Source: Neobacillus drentensis NBRC 102427
Lineage (GTDB): Bacteria; Bacillota; Bacilli; Bacillales; Cytobacillaceae
Direction: 5' to 3'
DNA length: 64,000 nucleotides
Assembly: GCF_001591445.1 (NCBI RefSeq)
Contig: NZ_BCUX01000003.1
Span: 62,001 to 126,000, forward strand
Below are positions 49,784-57,436 of this stretch, one piece after another. A model generated the notes under the pieces. That model saw only the letters and a program-made list of their open reading frames with translations, was not told the DNA's origin and made no database searches. Each line of letters begins with the position of its first letter. Position 1 is the first letter of the stretch. The translations under genes were made by a program, and so were the position numbers.

Positions 49784-51289
49784 TTAGTTGTGTAGTACCA
49801 TTTCCTTGCTTTCTTGAACTTCTTCATCCAGCCACCATTTAAAGCCATTTTCTAAAAGTAATAAATCAGCCGCATCAGGACCGTAGGAACCTGACTTATA
49901 TTCATTGAGTGGTATTAGGTTTTCCTCAAAGGCGTCTAGAATTGGCTGGACCCATTCCCATGACAATTCAACTTCCTTCCAATGAGCAAAGAAGGTAGAA
50001 TCCCCGTTAATAGCATCATAAATAAGTCTTTCATAAGCTTCAGGGACTCCCAAGCTTATTTGATCATTCGACAAATTAATCCTTACAGGTTCAACCTTTC
50101 CATTATTCAATGGGTTTTTGCTATTTAATTGGAAAGAAATATTTTCATCTGGATTGATTTCAATGATTAATAAGTTAGGGTTCATTTGATTATTTTTATA
50201 TGAGAGGTTTTTCTGATTTTTAAATTCAATTACAATTCGTGTGGATTTTTCCTTCATTCTTTTTCCTGTACGGATGTAAAAAGGAACACCAGACCAAGAA
50301 GTGTGATCAATCCACAAACGGGCAGCAACAAATGTATCTGTCTTGGAATAAGGATTTACCCCTGGCTCTTGTATATAGCTTGGAACTTTTTGACTGTTTA
50401 CCTCACCTGAAATGTATTGCCCGCGAACAATATCGTAATGAACATCTTCTTTATTTATGGAACGAAGTGACACCATGACCTTCCGTTTCTCTCTTCTAAT
50501 TTCTGCTGCGTTTATTTTTTTAGGAGTATCCATAGCAGTCATCATCAGCATCTGCAACATATGGTTTTGAACCATATCACGTATTGCTCCAGCCTGATCA
50601 TAGTATCCAGCTCTTTTTTCTACCCCAACTGTTTCACTCGCGGTAATTTGAACATTTGCAATATGTTCTTTATTCCACAAGGACTGTAGAATCGGGTTTG
50701 CAAAAGATAAGGCTTCTAGGTTCTGAACCATCGGTTTGCCTAAGTAGTGGTCAATCCGATAAATTTCCTCTTCTTCAAAGGCACGACTTAGTTTTTCATT
50801 TAGTTCCCGTGCCGATTGAAGATCATGTCCAAATGGCTTTTCAATGATCAACCGTTTCCAGCCGTTTGTCTGTCCAAGACCACTATTTTTTATGTTTAAG
50901 GCAATCGTTTCAAAAAATTCTGGTGCAACCGAGAGATAAAACATGCGATTTTCTTCCAAATGAAGTTCCTTTTCACGCTGTCTCACTAACTCTAGTAATG
51001 ATTGATAATCTTCTTCACGGTTTACATCCAATGTACTATAGCGGAAGTAATCTAAAAATTCCCCCATATTAGCAGCCTCGTGTTCTAGGCGTCGAGAAAA
51101 GTCCAAAATAGAGTCTTTCACTTTTTCTTGAAAATCTGAATGAGAAAGATCCCTTCTTCCGAGCCCAATAATGGATATGGACTGCGGTAATTTCTGATCC
51201 ACATACAAATTGTATAGAGCAGGGAAAATTTTTCTCTTTGCTAAATCTCCTGTTGCTCCAAATAAGACAAAGGTCATTGATTCCATCAT
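49784..51289 (-). CDS. zwf: Glucose-6-phosphate dehydrogenase
   Basis: I start at ATG 51289 behind GGGGGAAGA (501 aa); the frame extends to 51316. MTFVLFGATGDLAKRKIFPA is the NADP-binding loop, RIDHYLGKPMVQNLEA carries the catalytic His and substrate Lys, and FYIRTGKRMKEKSTRIVIEF is the usual C-domain. It commits glucose-6-P to the oxidative branch and produces NADPH. It is the first enzyme gene after a 44-aa stress-protein gene, behind a promoter with two stress-type operators. Confidence 0.96.
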   Translation of the reverse strand: MMESMTFVLFGATGDLAKRKIFPALYNLYVDQKLPQSISIIGLGRRDLSHSDFQEKVKDSILDFSRRLEHEAANMGEFLDYFRYSTLDVNREEDYQSLLELVRQREKELHLEENRMFYLSVAPEFFETIALNIKNSGLGQTNGWKRLIIEKPFGHDLQSARELNEKLSRAFEEEEIYRIDHYLGKPMVQNLEALSFANPILQSLWNKEHIANVQITASETVGVEKRAGYYDQAGAIRDMVQNHMLQMLMMTAMDTPKKINAAEIRREKRKVMVSLRSINKEDVHYDIVRGQYISGEVNSQKVPSYIQEPGVNPYSKTDTFVAARLWIDHTSWSGVPFYIRTGKRMKEKSTRIVIEFKNQKNLSYKNNQMNPNLLIIEINPDENISFQLNSKNPLNNGKVEPVRINLSNDQISLGVPEAYERLIYDAINGDSTFFAHWKEVELSWEWVQPILDAFEENLIPLNEYKSGSYGPDAADLLLLENGFKWWLDEEVQESKEMVLHN

Positions 51290-51352
51290 TCTTCCCCCAT
51301 GTTCGTTTATTTTCATTTGCCTCTTTCACTTAAAGATCTGGAGATTCATTTT

Positions 51353-51487
51353 TTAATTTATCCATTGTTTCTTAATCTGTTCTTGTGCGAAATGCAAAAT
51401 TTGTTCTTCAGGTGTGTCCTTTTTAACAATTACATTAGTTAAATAATATTTTCCTTTATAATTTAATTTCACAGTTACTTCTATCAT
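51353..51487 (-). CDS. BA3454-family-like small stress protein, 44 aa
   Basis: This 44-residue gene encodes MIEVTVKLNYKGKYYLTNVI then VKKDTPEEQILHFAQEQIKK. The shape (short beta hairpin then helix) matches the BA3454-type small stress-response family I know from Bacillus, whose members rise under oxidative stress; the assignment is from memory of the family pattern. AGGAGTG lies 7 nt before the ATG. It is the first gene after the dual-operator promoter and 63 bp ahead of zwf, so it leads the pentose phosphate operon. Confidence 0.7.
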   Translation of the reverse strand: MIEVTVKLNYKGKYYLTNVIVKKDTPEEQILHFAQEQIKKQWIN

Positions 51488-51563
51488 TTGGTTCACTCCT
51501 ATTCATTTTTCAATATCATTCTCTAGAACAACATTCACGCACCAAGGAACTTTAAATAACTTT

Positions 51564-51610
51564 AGTTACTTTATGTAACCAATGATATACCCTGAATAAA
51601 TTATCGTCAA
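51564..51610 (-). promoter_or_regulatory. Promoter of the pentose phosphate operon with GTTAC-type operator
   Basis: On the minus strand TTGACG (51605-51610), 17 nt, TATCAT (51582-51587). GGTTACATAAAGTAACT (51564-51580) follows by one base; GTTAC and GTAAC form a perfect 5-5-5 inverted repeat over the likely start. The element is nearly identical to that at glpX. Confidence 0.7.
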
Positions 51611-51617
51611 GTAAAAT

Positions 51618-51633
51618 ATCTCGAATTAAAGAT
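51618..51633. promoter_or_regulatory. MhqR-type site upstream of the zwf operon promoter
   Basis: ATCTCGAATTAAAGAT matches the palindrome at 14 of 16 positions. It ends 8 bp before the -35 box, so it could bind a repressor or, less likely for MarR proteins, an activator. Confidence 0.6.
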
Positions 51634-51906
51634 ATATAATTATACAGTAAGGTTATTAGATTTTTTCGTCCTAGTTAATCAGTTCTGACAGTATTTGTGA
51701 AACCTGATCTGTAATCAAGATTATTTTACATATATAGTGATCACACTTTTCATTTTTACAAATTCTTTAATTAAATTGTCTTAAGAATTATGATGTTTGT
51801 CCAGACCACTCTTGTCTTATGACAATATAATAAATTGTACGTATCAGGTAATTTAAAATAAAACTGGTTAAGTGAATCCTTCATTAAAAATACCAGTAAA
51901 GATAGG
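51634..51906. other. Divergent intergenic region before the ATP-grasp gene
   Basis: AT-rich; the rightward promoter of the ATP-grasp gene must lie here. I see no strong sigma-A promoter and no small gene. A sporulation sigma factor is possible given the downstream genes. Confidence 0.4.
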
Positions 51907-51918
51907 ATGACTAAGCTT

Positions 51919-53136
51919 ATGCGAACCATTGTATTTATAGAAACAAACAAATCTGGATCCAGCAGAGAAGCAATTAAAGCTGCCGAACGACTCGGCTTTT
52001 TTACGGTGTTATTCACCAATAGACAAAAATTCATACAGCAAAGAACAGAATTTCCCGAAGTCCATCAAATGATTTTAGTGGAATTATCGAATGATGCTGA
52101 AATAAAAAAATGCCTCACCAAACTACAACAACAAGGCAAACAAATTAAAGGCATTTTTAGTTTTGTCCATTCTTACGTTCACCTAGCAGCCGTCTTAGCA
52201 GAAGAATTTTGTAAAAGTATAGTCTCTACTGATTCCATTTTTATAATGGAAAATAAAGTATTAACACGTGAGCTTCTCAAAGGACACCCAAATTCCCCCT
52301 ATTATGCCCTTTATAATCCTGATGATTATTCCTTAGAGTATTTTATTGATCAAGCCAAGGACTATTTACCTCTTATTGTAAAGTCTCCTACATCCGCCGG
52401 ATCAAAAGATGTTATCTTGGCAAAAAACGAGAACCAGTTAAAACTGGCAATACAAGAGTTACAAAAAAGAAATGAACAGATTTTACTGGAAGAGTATCTA
52501 AAAGGCCCCCAATATTTAATTGAAGTATTAGTCCACAATGGAAAAGTGCATATTGTCGCGATCATCGAACAAGAGATTACTCTTTTACATCGATTTATCG
52601 TAACCGGATATTGTTTACTACCATATATCAACCAAAGAATGTACGATAGTATCCTTGATACAATAAGTTCCCTCTTAAAGGCTTTTGAAATGAAAAATGG
52701 TGCCTGTCACCTTGAAATGCGTTTAGTAAATGGGGTATGGAAATTAATTGAAATTAATCCAAGGATCTCAGGTGGAGCGATGAATCGAATCATTGAAGTC
52801 GGATATGGAATTAATTTAGTAGAGGAAACCATTCAATTAATGTTAGGAAATGCGCCTCGCCTTACAAAAAAACACAGGAAGTATGTATATGCACATTATT
52901 TAACAGTTGATTCTAAAGGAACATTAAATAAGGTAACGGGGAAAGAACACAGCTCACAATATCCTGGTGTAGAAGAGGTGTATATAAAACCTCGACGAGG
53001 CCAGATCGTACGTCCGCCATTATCAATGGGTGATCGTTGCGGATACATTTTGGCATCCTCGGAATATAAAATGGAAGCGAAAAGAATTGCCATTCGAGCA
53101 GCTAGCAATATACGTTTCTACGTTGACCCATTATAG
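51919..53136 (+). CDS. ATP-grasp ligase, carboxylate-amine type
   Basis: ATG 51919 is preferred (AGGATGA about 9 nt upstream) over ATG 51907, which touches that site. The ~405-residue protein has an N-terminal Rossmann-like part (TIVFIETNKSGSSREAIKAA), the ATP-grasp core (YLPLIVKSPTSAGSKDVILA, QILLEEYLKGPQYLIEVLVH) and the metal motif WKLIEINPRISGGAMNRIIE. It resembles PurT/L-amino-acid ligase-type enzymes that join an acid to an amine. It stands beside a YheC/D ATP-grasp and a Mur-type ligase, suggesting a shared peptide-like product. The substrate is unknown. Confidence 0.85.
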   Translation: MRTIVFIETNKSGSSREAIKAAERLGFFTVLFTNRQKFIQQRTEFPEVHQMILVELSNDAEIKKCLTKLQQQGKQIKGIFSFVHSYVHLAAVLAEEFCKSIVSTDSIFIMENKVLTRELLKGHPNSPYYALYNPDDYSLEYFIDQAKDYLPLIVKSPTSAGSKDVILAKNENQLKLAIQELQKRNEQILLEEYLKGPQYLIEVLVHNGKVHIVAIIEQEITLLHRFIVTGYCLLPYINQRMYDSILDTISSLLKAFEMKNGACHLEMRLVNGVWKLIEINPRISGGAMNRIIEVGYGINLVEETIQLMLGNAPRLTKKHRKYVYAHYLTVDSKGTLNKVTGKEHSSQYPGVEEVYIKPRRGQIVRPPLSMGDRCGYILASSEYKMEAKRIAIRAASNIRFYVDPL

Positions 53137-53218
53137 AATTTTGCGAGTGACAAATATTGAACAAAAATTCTAGTCTTATTATCAGAAAAAGAATGTGGAG
53201 AGGTGGAAAAGAAGAAAA

Positions 53219-54241
53219 ATGACGCTAATTGGCATGCTTCATCATCGTAGAGATCCAATTAATGTAAAGAAAGTATATGCTTATGCCGCTGTAGCAAAAG
53301 CAGAAGGAGTAAGTTTTTTTTACTTTACCCTAGGGAAGGTGAATATAAAACAGCAAAAAATTTTAGGAAAAGCCTATGAAAATGGACGATGGATTGAAAA
53401 AGAATTTCCATTCCCTGATGTCATTTATAATGCAAGTTATCTTGCAGGTGAGAACACTAGACATATTTTTGATTATTTGTTTGATAGAATTCCGTTTACA
53501 AGCCATTCGATTGGGGACAAATTAACGGTATATAACAGGATTAAAAACGCAAATAAATTTAAACATTACCTTATTCCTTTCTATGAATTAACTAACGTTC
53601 AGATTTTTTTTGACATGATCAAACGTTATCAAAAGGTTATTATCAAACCGCTATCTGGGCATCAAGGAGGCGGCGTTGTTTTTATTGAAAAATATGGATC
53701 AAATCATTATAAAATAAATGATGCCGGAGTAGAATCATCTATGAATGAAAAACAATTGGTAGATTGGTTAACCCCTAAAATACAAGAACAGGAGTACGTA
53801 GTTCAACAGTTTATTACAAGTCAAACAAAATCTGGTCATGTTTTCGATTTCCGGTTGCATGTACAAAAAAATGGCGAAGGAAAATGGGTGATTACTTCTA
53901 TATATCCAAGGATTGGGCGTTTAGGAACGATAACATCTAATATGGGGAGTGGTGGTTATAGTACTTACTTGGATATTTTTTTAAAAACAGAGTTTGGTGA
54001 CTCCTGGTATGATATTAAAAAGTACCTTGAACAGTTTGCGATCAGCTTTTCAAATCATTTTGATTCTTTATATGATAATGAATTGGATGAATTAGGAATT
54101 GACGTCGGCATTGATGCAAACCAAAAACTATGGCTTTTTGAGGTGAACTGGAGACCAGGTCCACCTAATATATATAATGTTGAATTAGATGTAGCCAAAA
54201 ATACGATTTTGTATGCTAAATATTTAGCTGATAAAAATTAA
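53219..54241 (+). CDS. YheC/YheD-family ATP-grasp protein
   Basis: ATG 53219 is preferred: an AGAGGTGG ribosome site lies upstream, though slightly far; a GTG at 53195 would add eight residues. LIGMLHHRRDPINVKKVYAY starts the protein, KVIIKPLSGHQGGGVVFIEK is the ATP loop, DFRLHVQKNGEGKWVITSIY and LWLFEVNWRPGPPNIY complete the YheC/D pattern. YheC and YheD are coat-associated spore proteins of unclear chemistry. It follows the first ATP-grasp gene by 82 bp in the same direction. The C-terminus ends at a large terminator shared with the Mur-type gene. Confidence 0.85.
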   Translation: MTLIGMLHHRRDPINVKKVYAYAAVAKAEGVSFFYFTLGKVNIKQQKILGKAYENGRWIEKEFPFPDVIYNASYLAGENTRHIFDYLFDRIPFTSHSIGDKLTVYNRIKNANKFKHYLIPFYELTNVQIFFDMIKRYQKVIIKPLSGHQGGGVVFIEKYGSNHYKINDAGVESSMNEKQLVDWLTPKIQEQEYVVQQFITSQTKSGHVFDFRLHVQKNGEGKWVITSIYPRIGRLGTITSNMGSGGYSTYLDIFLKTEFGDSWYDIKKYLEQFAISFSNHFDSLYDNELDELGIDVGIDANQKLWLFEVNWRPGPPNIYNVELDVAKNTILYAKYLADKN

Positions 54242-54280
54242 CATTAACAGGAAATAAAATAAACACTAAATACATTCCCA

Positions 54281-54364
54281 AAAAAGGCAGCCTTCCTCTC
54301 ATGAACTGCTCCTCCAATTGTAAACAATTGGGTTGCATTCCATTAAAGGAAAGCTGCTTTTTTA
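54281..54364. terminator. Nested hairpin terminator between convergent ligase genes
   Basis: Outer arms AAAAAGGCAGC and GCTGCTTTTT with TTCCT/AGGAA pairs, and an inner CCAATTGTAAACAATTGG stem, lie between convergent genes. Confidence 0.8.
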
Positions 54365-54384
54365 TGATTAAAGTTTCTACCATT

Positions 54385-55764
54385 TTAACTTCTTAAATAG
54401 TCGATGACATCATCGAAGTCAGAGTCATTCCCGCCCGTTTTAAAATAAACAATGTCATTTGGGAGTAAAAATGAATCAAAAAACCTCTTCATTTCATCTG
54501 CTTCTGAAAAATGATAAACATGATCTGGATTTACTCCTGCCTCGATAGCTGGCTTCTGAAAATCTTTTGCAATCGACCCTTTGGTGATGAGAATATCGAC
54601 CCCCGAAGCAGCGATTTGACGTCCTGCCTTTTCGTATTCTTCATCTGCATATTTTCCCAGTGATGCCATTCTTCCTAGAACAACAATCTTCCTTTGGGAT
54701 GGCAATGATATTCGGCTTAATGTTTCTAAGCCTTTTCTTAAGGAAGCAGGATTTGACTTCCACGTATCATCTACCAACGTAAATTGATTTCGTCCTTCAA
54801 TTATTTGAAAATGGGATCTCATGTGATGATAAGAAGATAATCTCTTTAAAGCATAGTGAATATCCACTCCTAAGATTGCAGCAGCTGCTATTGAAGCGAC
54901 TGCATTATATACACTATGCTCACCAAGACCTGGTATATATCCTTTAAATCCCCTTTGCTTATATTCCATCCAAAAAGTCATACCGGATGAATGATATTGA
55001 TATTTCTTAATCCTAAAAATAGCATTCTTGTTTTTTCCGAACGTTATAATCTCTCCCTTAAATTTAGAAGTATCGATGGAGGATAGATAATGGTCATCCG
55101 AATTTAGGATGAGAATTCCCTCATTATTCATCCCTTCTATAATTTTTGCCTTTTCTGCTAGATAACGATCAAATGATTGAATTTTATCCGTATGATCCAC
55201 ATCAATCATTGTCATAATCCCAATTGTCGGGTAAAAATACCTACAGGACTCCGTCATATCACCTTTTGAAGATACAGCTGTTTCAAACACTGCCACATCC
55301 GTATCTTCATCAATGCCCATTAAATAAGGAAGGTTGTAATAACTGGCATTTTTGCTGGAGATTGTTGCTTGGACATTGTGTGTTTCTTCTAAAATATGTT
55401 TTAGCATTTCTTTCGTTGTAGACTTTCCACATGTACCCGTTATGGCGACTACAGGAAGGTTAAACAGATGCCTATAGTACGAAGTGAATTTAAAGAAACT
55501 GTCTTTTAGATCCTTTACCATAATGATTTGATTCGGATTTAAACTTTCCATCTGAGAAAAGGGTGAATCTGTAACGATGAATACATTTTTGTATTTCTTT
55601 ATCGATTCAACAGGCACCGCTCTATTGTTCCAACGAAAGAATAACGTTTGACTTCTAATTTCAGATCTGTCATAAGTGACGTTCTTGATTCGTATACCTT
55701 TTTGCTTTTCATTAGGCTGAATACTCATGGCAGTTAAAATGTTCTCCAATAATAAAGTTTTCAA
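54385..55764 (-). CDS. Mur-ligase-family protein (MurF-like)
   Basis: The 459-residue protein has the Mur layout: short N-terminal substrate domain, VVAITGTCGKSTTKEMLKHI (ATP P-loop), AVFETAVSSKGDMTESCRYF (metal Glu), IDVDHTDKIQSFDRYLAEKA (carbamylated-Lys region), and LVDDTWKSNPASLRKGLETL as in MurF DDxYNANPxS. The normal MurF would be in the ddl-murF locus, so this is an extra paralogue, likely sporulation-linked. It is convergent with two ATP-grasp genes. A SigK-like -10 (CATATGATA) lies 103 bp upstream. The product is unknown. Confidence 0.88.
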   Translation of the reverse strand: MKTLLLENILTAMSIQPNEKQKGIRIKNVTYDRSEIRSQTLFFRWNNRAVPVESIKKYKNVFIVTDSPFSQMESLNPNQIIMVKDLKDSFFKFTSYYRHLFNLPVVAITGTCGKSTTKEMLKHILEETHNVQATISSKNASYYNLPYLMGIDEDTDVAVFETAVSSKGDMTESCRYFYPTIGIMTMIDVDHTDKIQSFDRYLAEKAKIIEGMNNEGILILNSDDHYLSSIDTSKFKGEIITFGKNKNAIFRIKKYQYHSSGMTFWMEYKQRGFKGYIPGLGEHSVYNAVASIAAAAILGVDIHYALKRLSSYHHMRSHFQIIEGRNQFTLVDDTWKSNPASLRKGLETLSRISLPSQRKIVVLGRMASLGKYADEEYEKAGRQIAASGVDILITKGSIAKDFQKPAIEAGVNPDHVYHFSEADEMKRFFDSFLLPNDIVYFKTGGNDSDFDDVIDYLRS

Positions 55765-55866
55765 AATGTCCCTCCTGAAGTTCCTTTTTTGAAAAAAGCA
55801 TCTCCCTCAATAATTATGTTCTATATGATGGTAGCGATTGAATCACCTTGAATTCAAAGGCTTATG

Positions 55867-55875
55867 TATCATATG
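55867..55875 (-). promoter_or_regulatory. SigK-like -10 element before the Mur-type gene
   Basis: The minus strand reads CATATGATA, fitting the SigK -10 pattern CATAnnnTA, with an AC dinucleotide 18 nt before. This is a weak motif on its own; the gene context (spore-type ligases) supports it. Confidence 0.35.
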
Positions 55876-55938
55876 ACGTGTCCCCTCCTGCAGGTGTGTG
55901 ATAAATACACAGGCTATAAAAATTAAACAAGTATTTAG

Positions 55939-55958
55939 GGAGGTTTATATAAACCTCC
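55939..55958. other. Perfect palindrome, role unknown
   Basis: GAGGTTTATATAAACCTC is an 18-bp perfect palindrome without a T run, about 100 bp beyond the end of the Pro-rich gene. It might be a protein site or transcript end hairpin. Confidence 0.35.
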
Positions 55959-56061
55959 TCTTCTTGGATTTGTAAACATATGGGAGAATGGTATTAATGA
56001 ACCAGTGTTCCCAATGATGGATATACTTTTTGACGATTCCAGATTGCAAAATCCTTCCTTA

Positions 56062-56493
56062 TTAAACGCAAGTAAACGATTGAATTTGTCTAAGGCTTAT
56101 TCCGAAACGGACCCATCTACGTCCAGTCCAGCGAAACCCTGAGACAGAGTGTCTACCGATAAATGTTGGATAAAACCAGAATTGTTCACGACCTCTAAGC
56201 CATACATACGTGAATCTGTGTAAACACCTAATCATACTACCTGGGTCTACAGCAAACGCTCCTACTTGTTGCGTCTGCTGAGGAACAATAGATGGTGGTG
56301 GTGATGTTGGCGGTCCAGGCTCCAGCTCTTGACCAGGAGGTGCAGACGGAGGTTGATGCCCACCAAATTGTCTTCCATCAAGTGCTGAGTGGTAATAATC
56401 CATTTCTTGGTATGGAAACGAATAGATATAAGCATCCTGACTATTTGGATAGGAATAATACAAAGGGCCTTGACTAGGGTACATAAAATTCAC
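56062..56493 (-). CDS. Proline-rich spore-type hypothetical protein
   Basis: The 143-residue protein has a Tyr/Ser-rich start (MYPSQGPLYYSYPNSQDAYI), a proline-rich linker (HQPPSAPPGQELEPGPPTSP, ~65-90) and a compact aromatic/arginine C-terminal domain (CLHRFTYVWLRGREQFWFYP, TFIGRHSVSGFRWTGRRWVR). I recall related proteins only as conserved Bacillaceae hypotheticals; the composition suits a spore coat or surface protein. GAGGAG precedes the ATG. There are no membrane helices. The two Cys bracket the C-terminal domain and may form a disulfide. Confidence 0.65.
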   Translation of the reverse strand: MNFMYPSQGPLYYSYPNSQDAYIYSFPYQEMDYYHSALDGRQFGGHQPPSAPPGQELEPGPPTSPPPSIVPQQTQQVGAFAVDPGSMIRCLHRFTYVWLRGREQFWFYPTFIGRHSVSGFRWTGRRWVRFGISLRQIQSFTCV

Positions 56494-56783
56494 TCCTCAT
56501 ATTTTTAATCTCACAACATCATATTCATTAGTCATAGACCTATTAACTTGTACCCTCACAAATGTGCATTTACCTATAACACAGTATTTTCTTAGCACCT
56601 TTATATCCCTTTCCTATTAATCTACAGAACATATTCTTATCTAATATGGGCAGCCACACAGTCAAATAGGTATTGACCTACATATTGTACACAAAGCAAT
56701 TACATGTATTTTGGAGGGGGACATTTGTCCAGGAATTCTAAAGATTATTCGGATGCAGAGGTACAAGTATTGGAGGTATAATG

Positions 56784-57272
56784 ATGACAAACTTTTTTTC
56801 GTTTCATGGGACCATCACGATGATTACTGATCTTTTAGGACAAAATGGGGAAGGAGATGGCTGTAGGAAGTTAATATCTGTAGAAAACGGAATGGGTGCA
56901 ATAGTAAATTTCGTGGTGTCTCCCACAACTTACTTTGTAGACCATGTAATGATGGCAGTAGGAGATCGCGTGACTGGATATTATGACGGAAACGCACCTG
57001 CCCTTCTTATTTACCCTCCGCAATATCAAGCACTTGTCATGGTAAAGAAAAGCCCATATCATAATGTAAAAGTAGATTATTTTAATAGTGAGCTAGAGAG
57101 TAGTGATGGTCGATTACGATTAAATATTTCTCCATATACTCAAATAGTTTTAACCAATGGGCAGCTCTTTTCAAGAACACCTGTGAACCGAGATCTAATT
57201 GTTATTTATGGACCTTCCACAAAAAGTATCCCCGCCCAAACCACACCCTATAGAATAATAGTTTTGTGTTAG
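56784..57272 (+). CDS. Hypothetical beta-rich protein, 162 aa
   Basis: ATG 56784 fits TTGGAGG better than the ATG one codon before. The product (NFFSFHGTITMITDLLGQNG, GAIVNFVVSPTTYFVDHVMM, VGDRVTGYYDGNAPALLIYP) looks like an OB-type or beta-barrel fold with a YYDGN turn and a C-terminal Cys. A CATAnnnTA sequence (56681-56689) lies upstream and could be a SigK -10. I recognise no named family; similar sequences are annotated as Bacillus hypotheticals. The location among spore-type genes suggests a sporulation role. Confidence 0.65.
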   Translation: MTNFFSFHGTITMITDLLGQNGEGDGCRKLISVENGMGAIVNFVVSPTTYFVDHVMMAVGDRVTGYYDGNAPALLIYPPQYQALVMVKKSPYHNVKVDYFNSELESSDGRLRLNISPYTQIVLTNGQLFSRTPVNRDLIVIYGPSTKSIPAQTTPYRIIVLC

Positions 57273-57320
57273 GGGTTATATTGAAAATTCCTATTTGTAA
57301 TATAAATGTTATATATGGAA

Positions 57321-57354
57321 AAAACCTCATGGTGAAAATTCACCGTGAGGCTTT
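57321..57354. terminator. Terminator between hypothetical gene and etfA
   Basis: CCTCATGGTGAA pairs with TTCACCGTGAGG with one mismatch. TTTTTTCC follows on the minus strand; the plus side is also T-rich. Confidence 0.8.
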
Positions 57355-57436
57355 AAAATAGAGACATCGACAGTATCAATTAATTCATTTTTGGAACTTA
57401 AGACTTCTACCTTTTTGTCGCCCCAGCATCATCACA

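Noticed and set aside
55939-55958. Terminator after the Pro-rich gene
   Set aside because: The palindrome has no T run in either direction.
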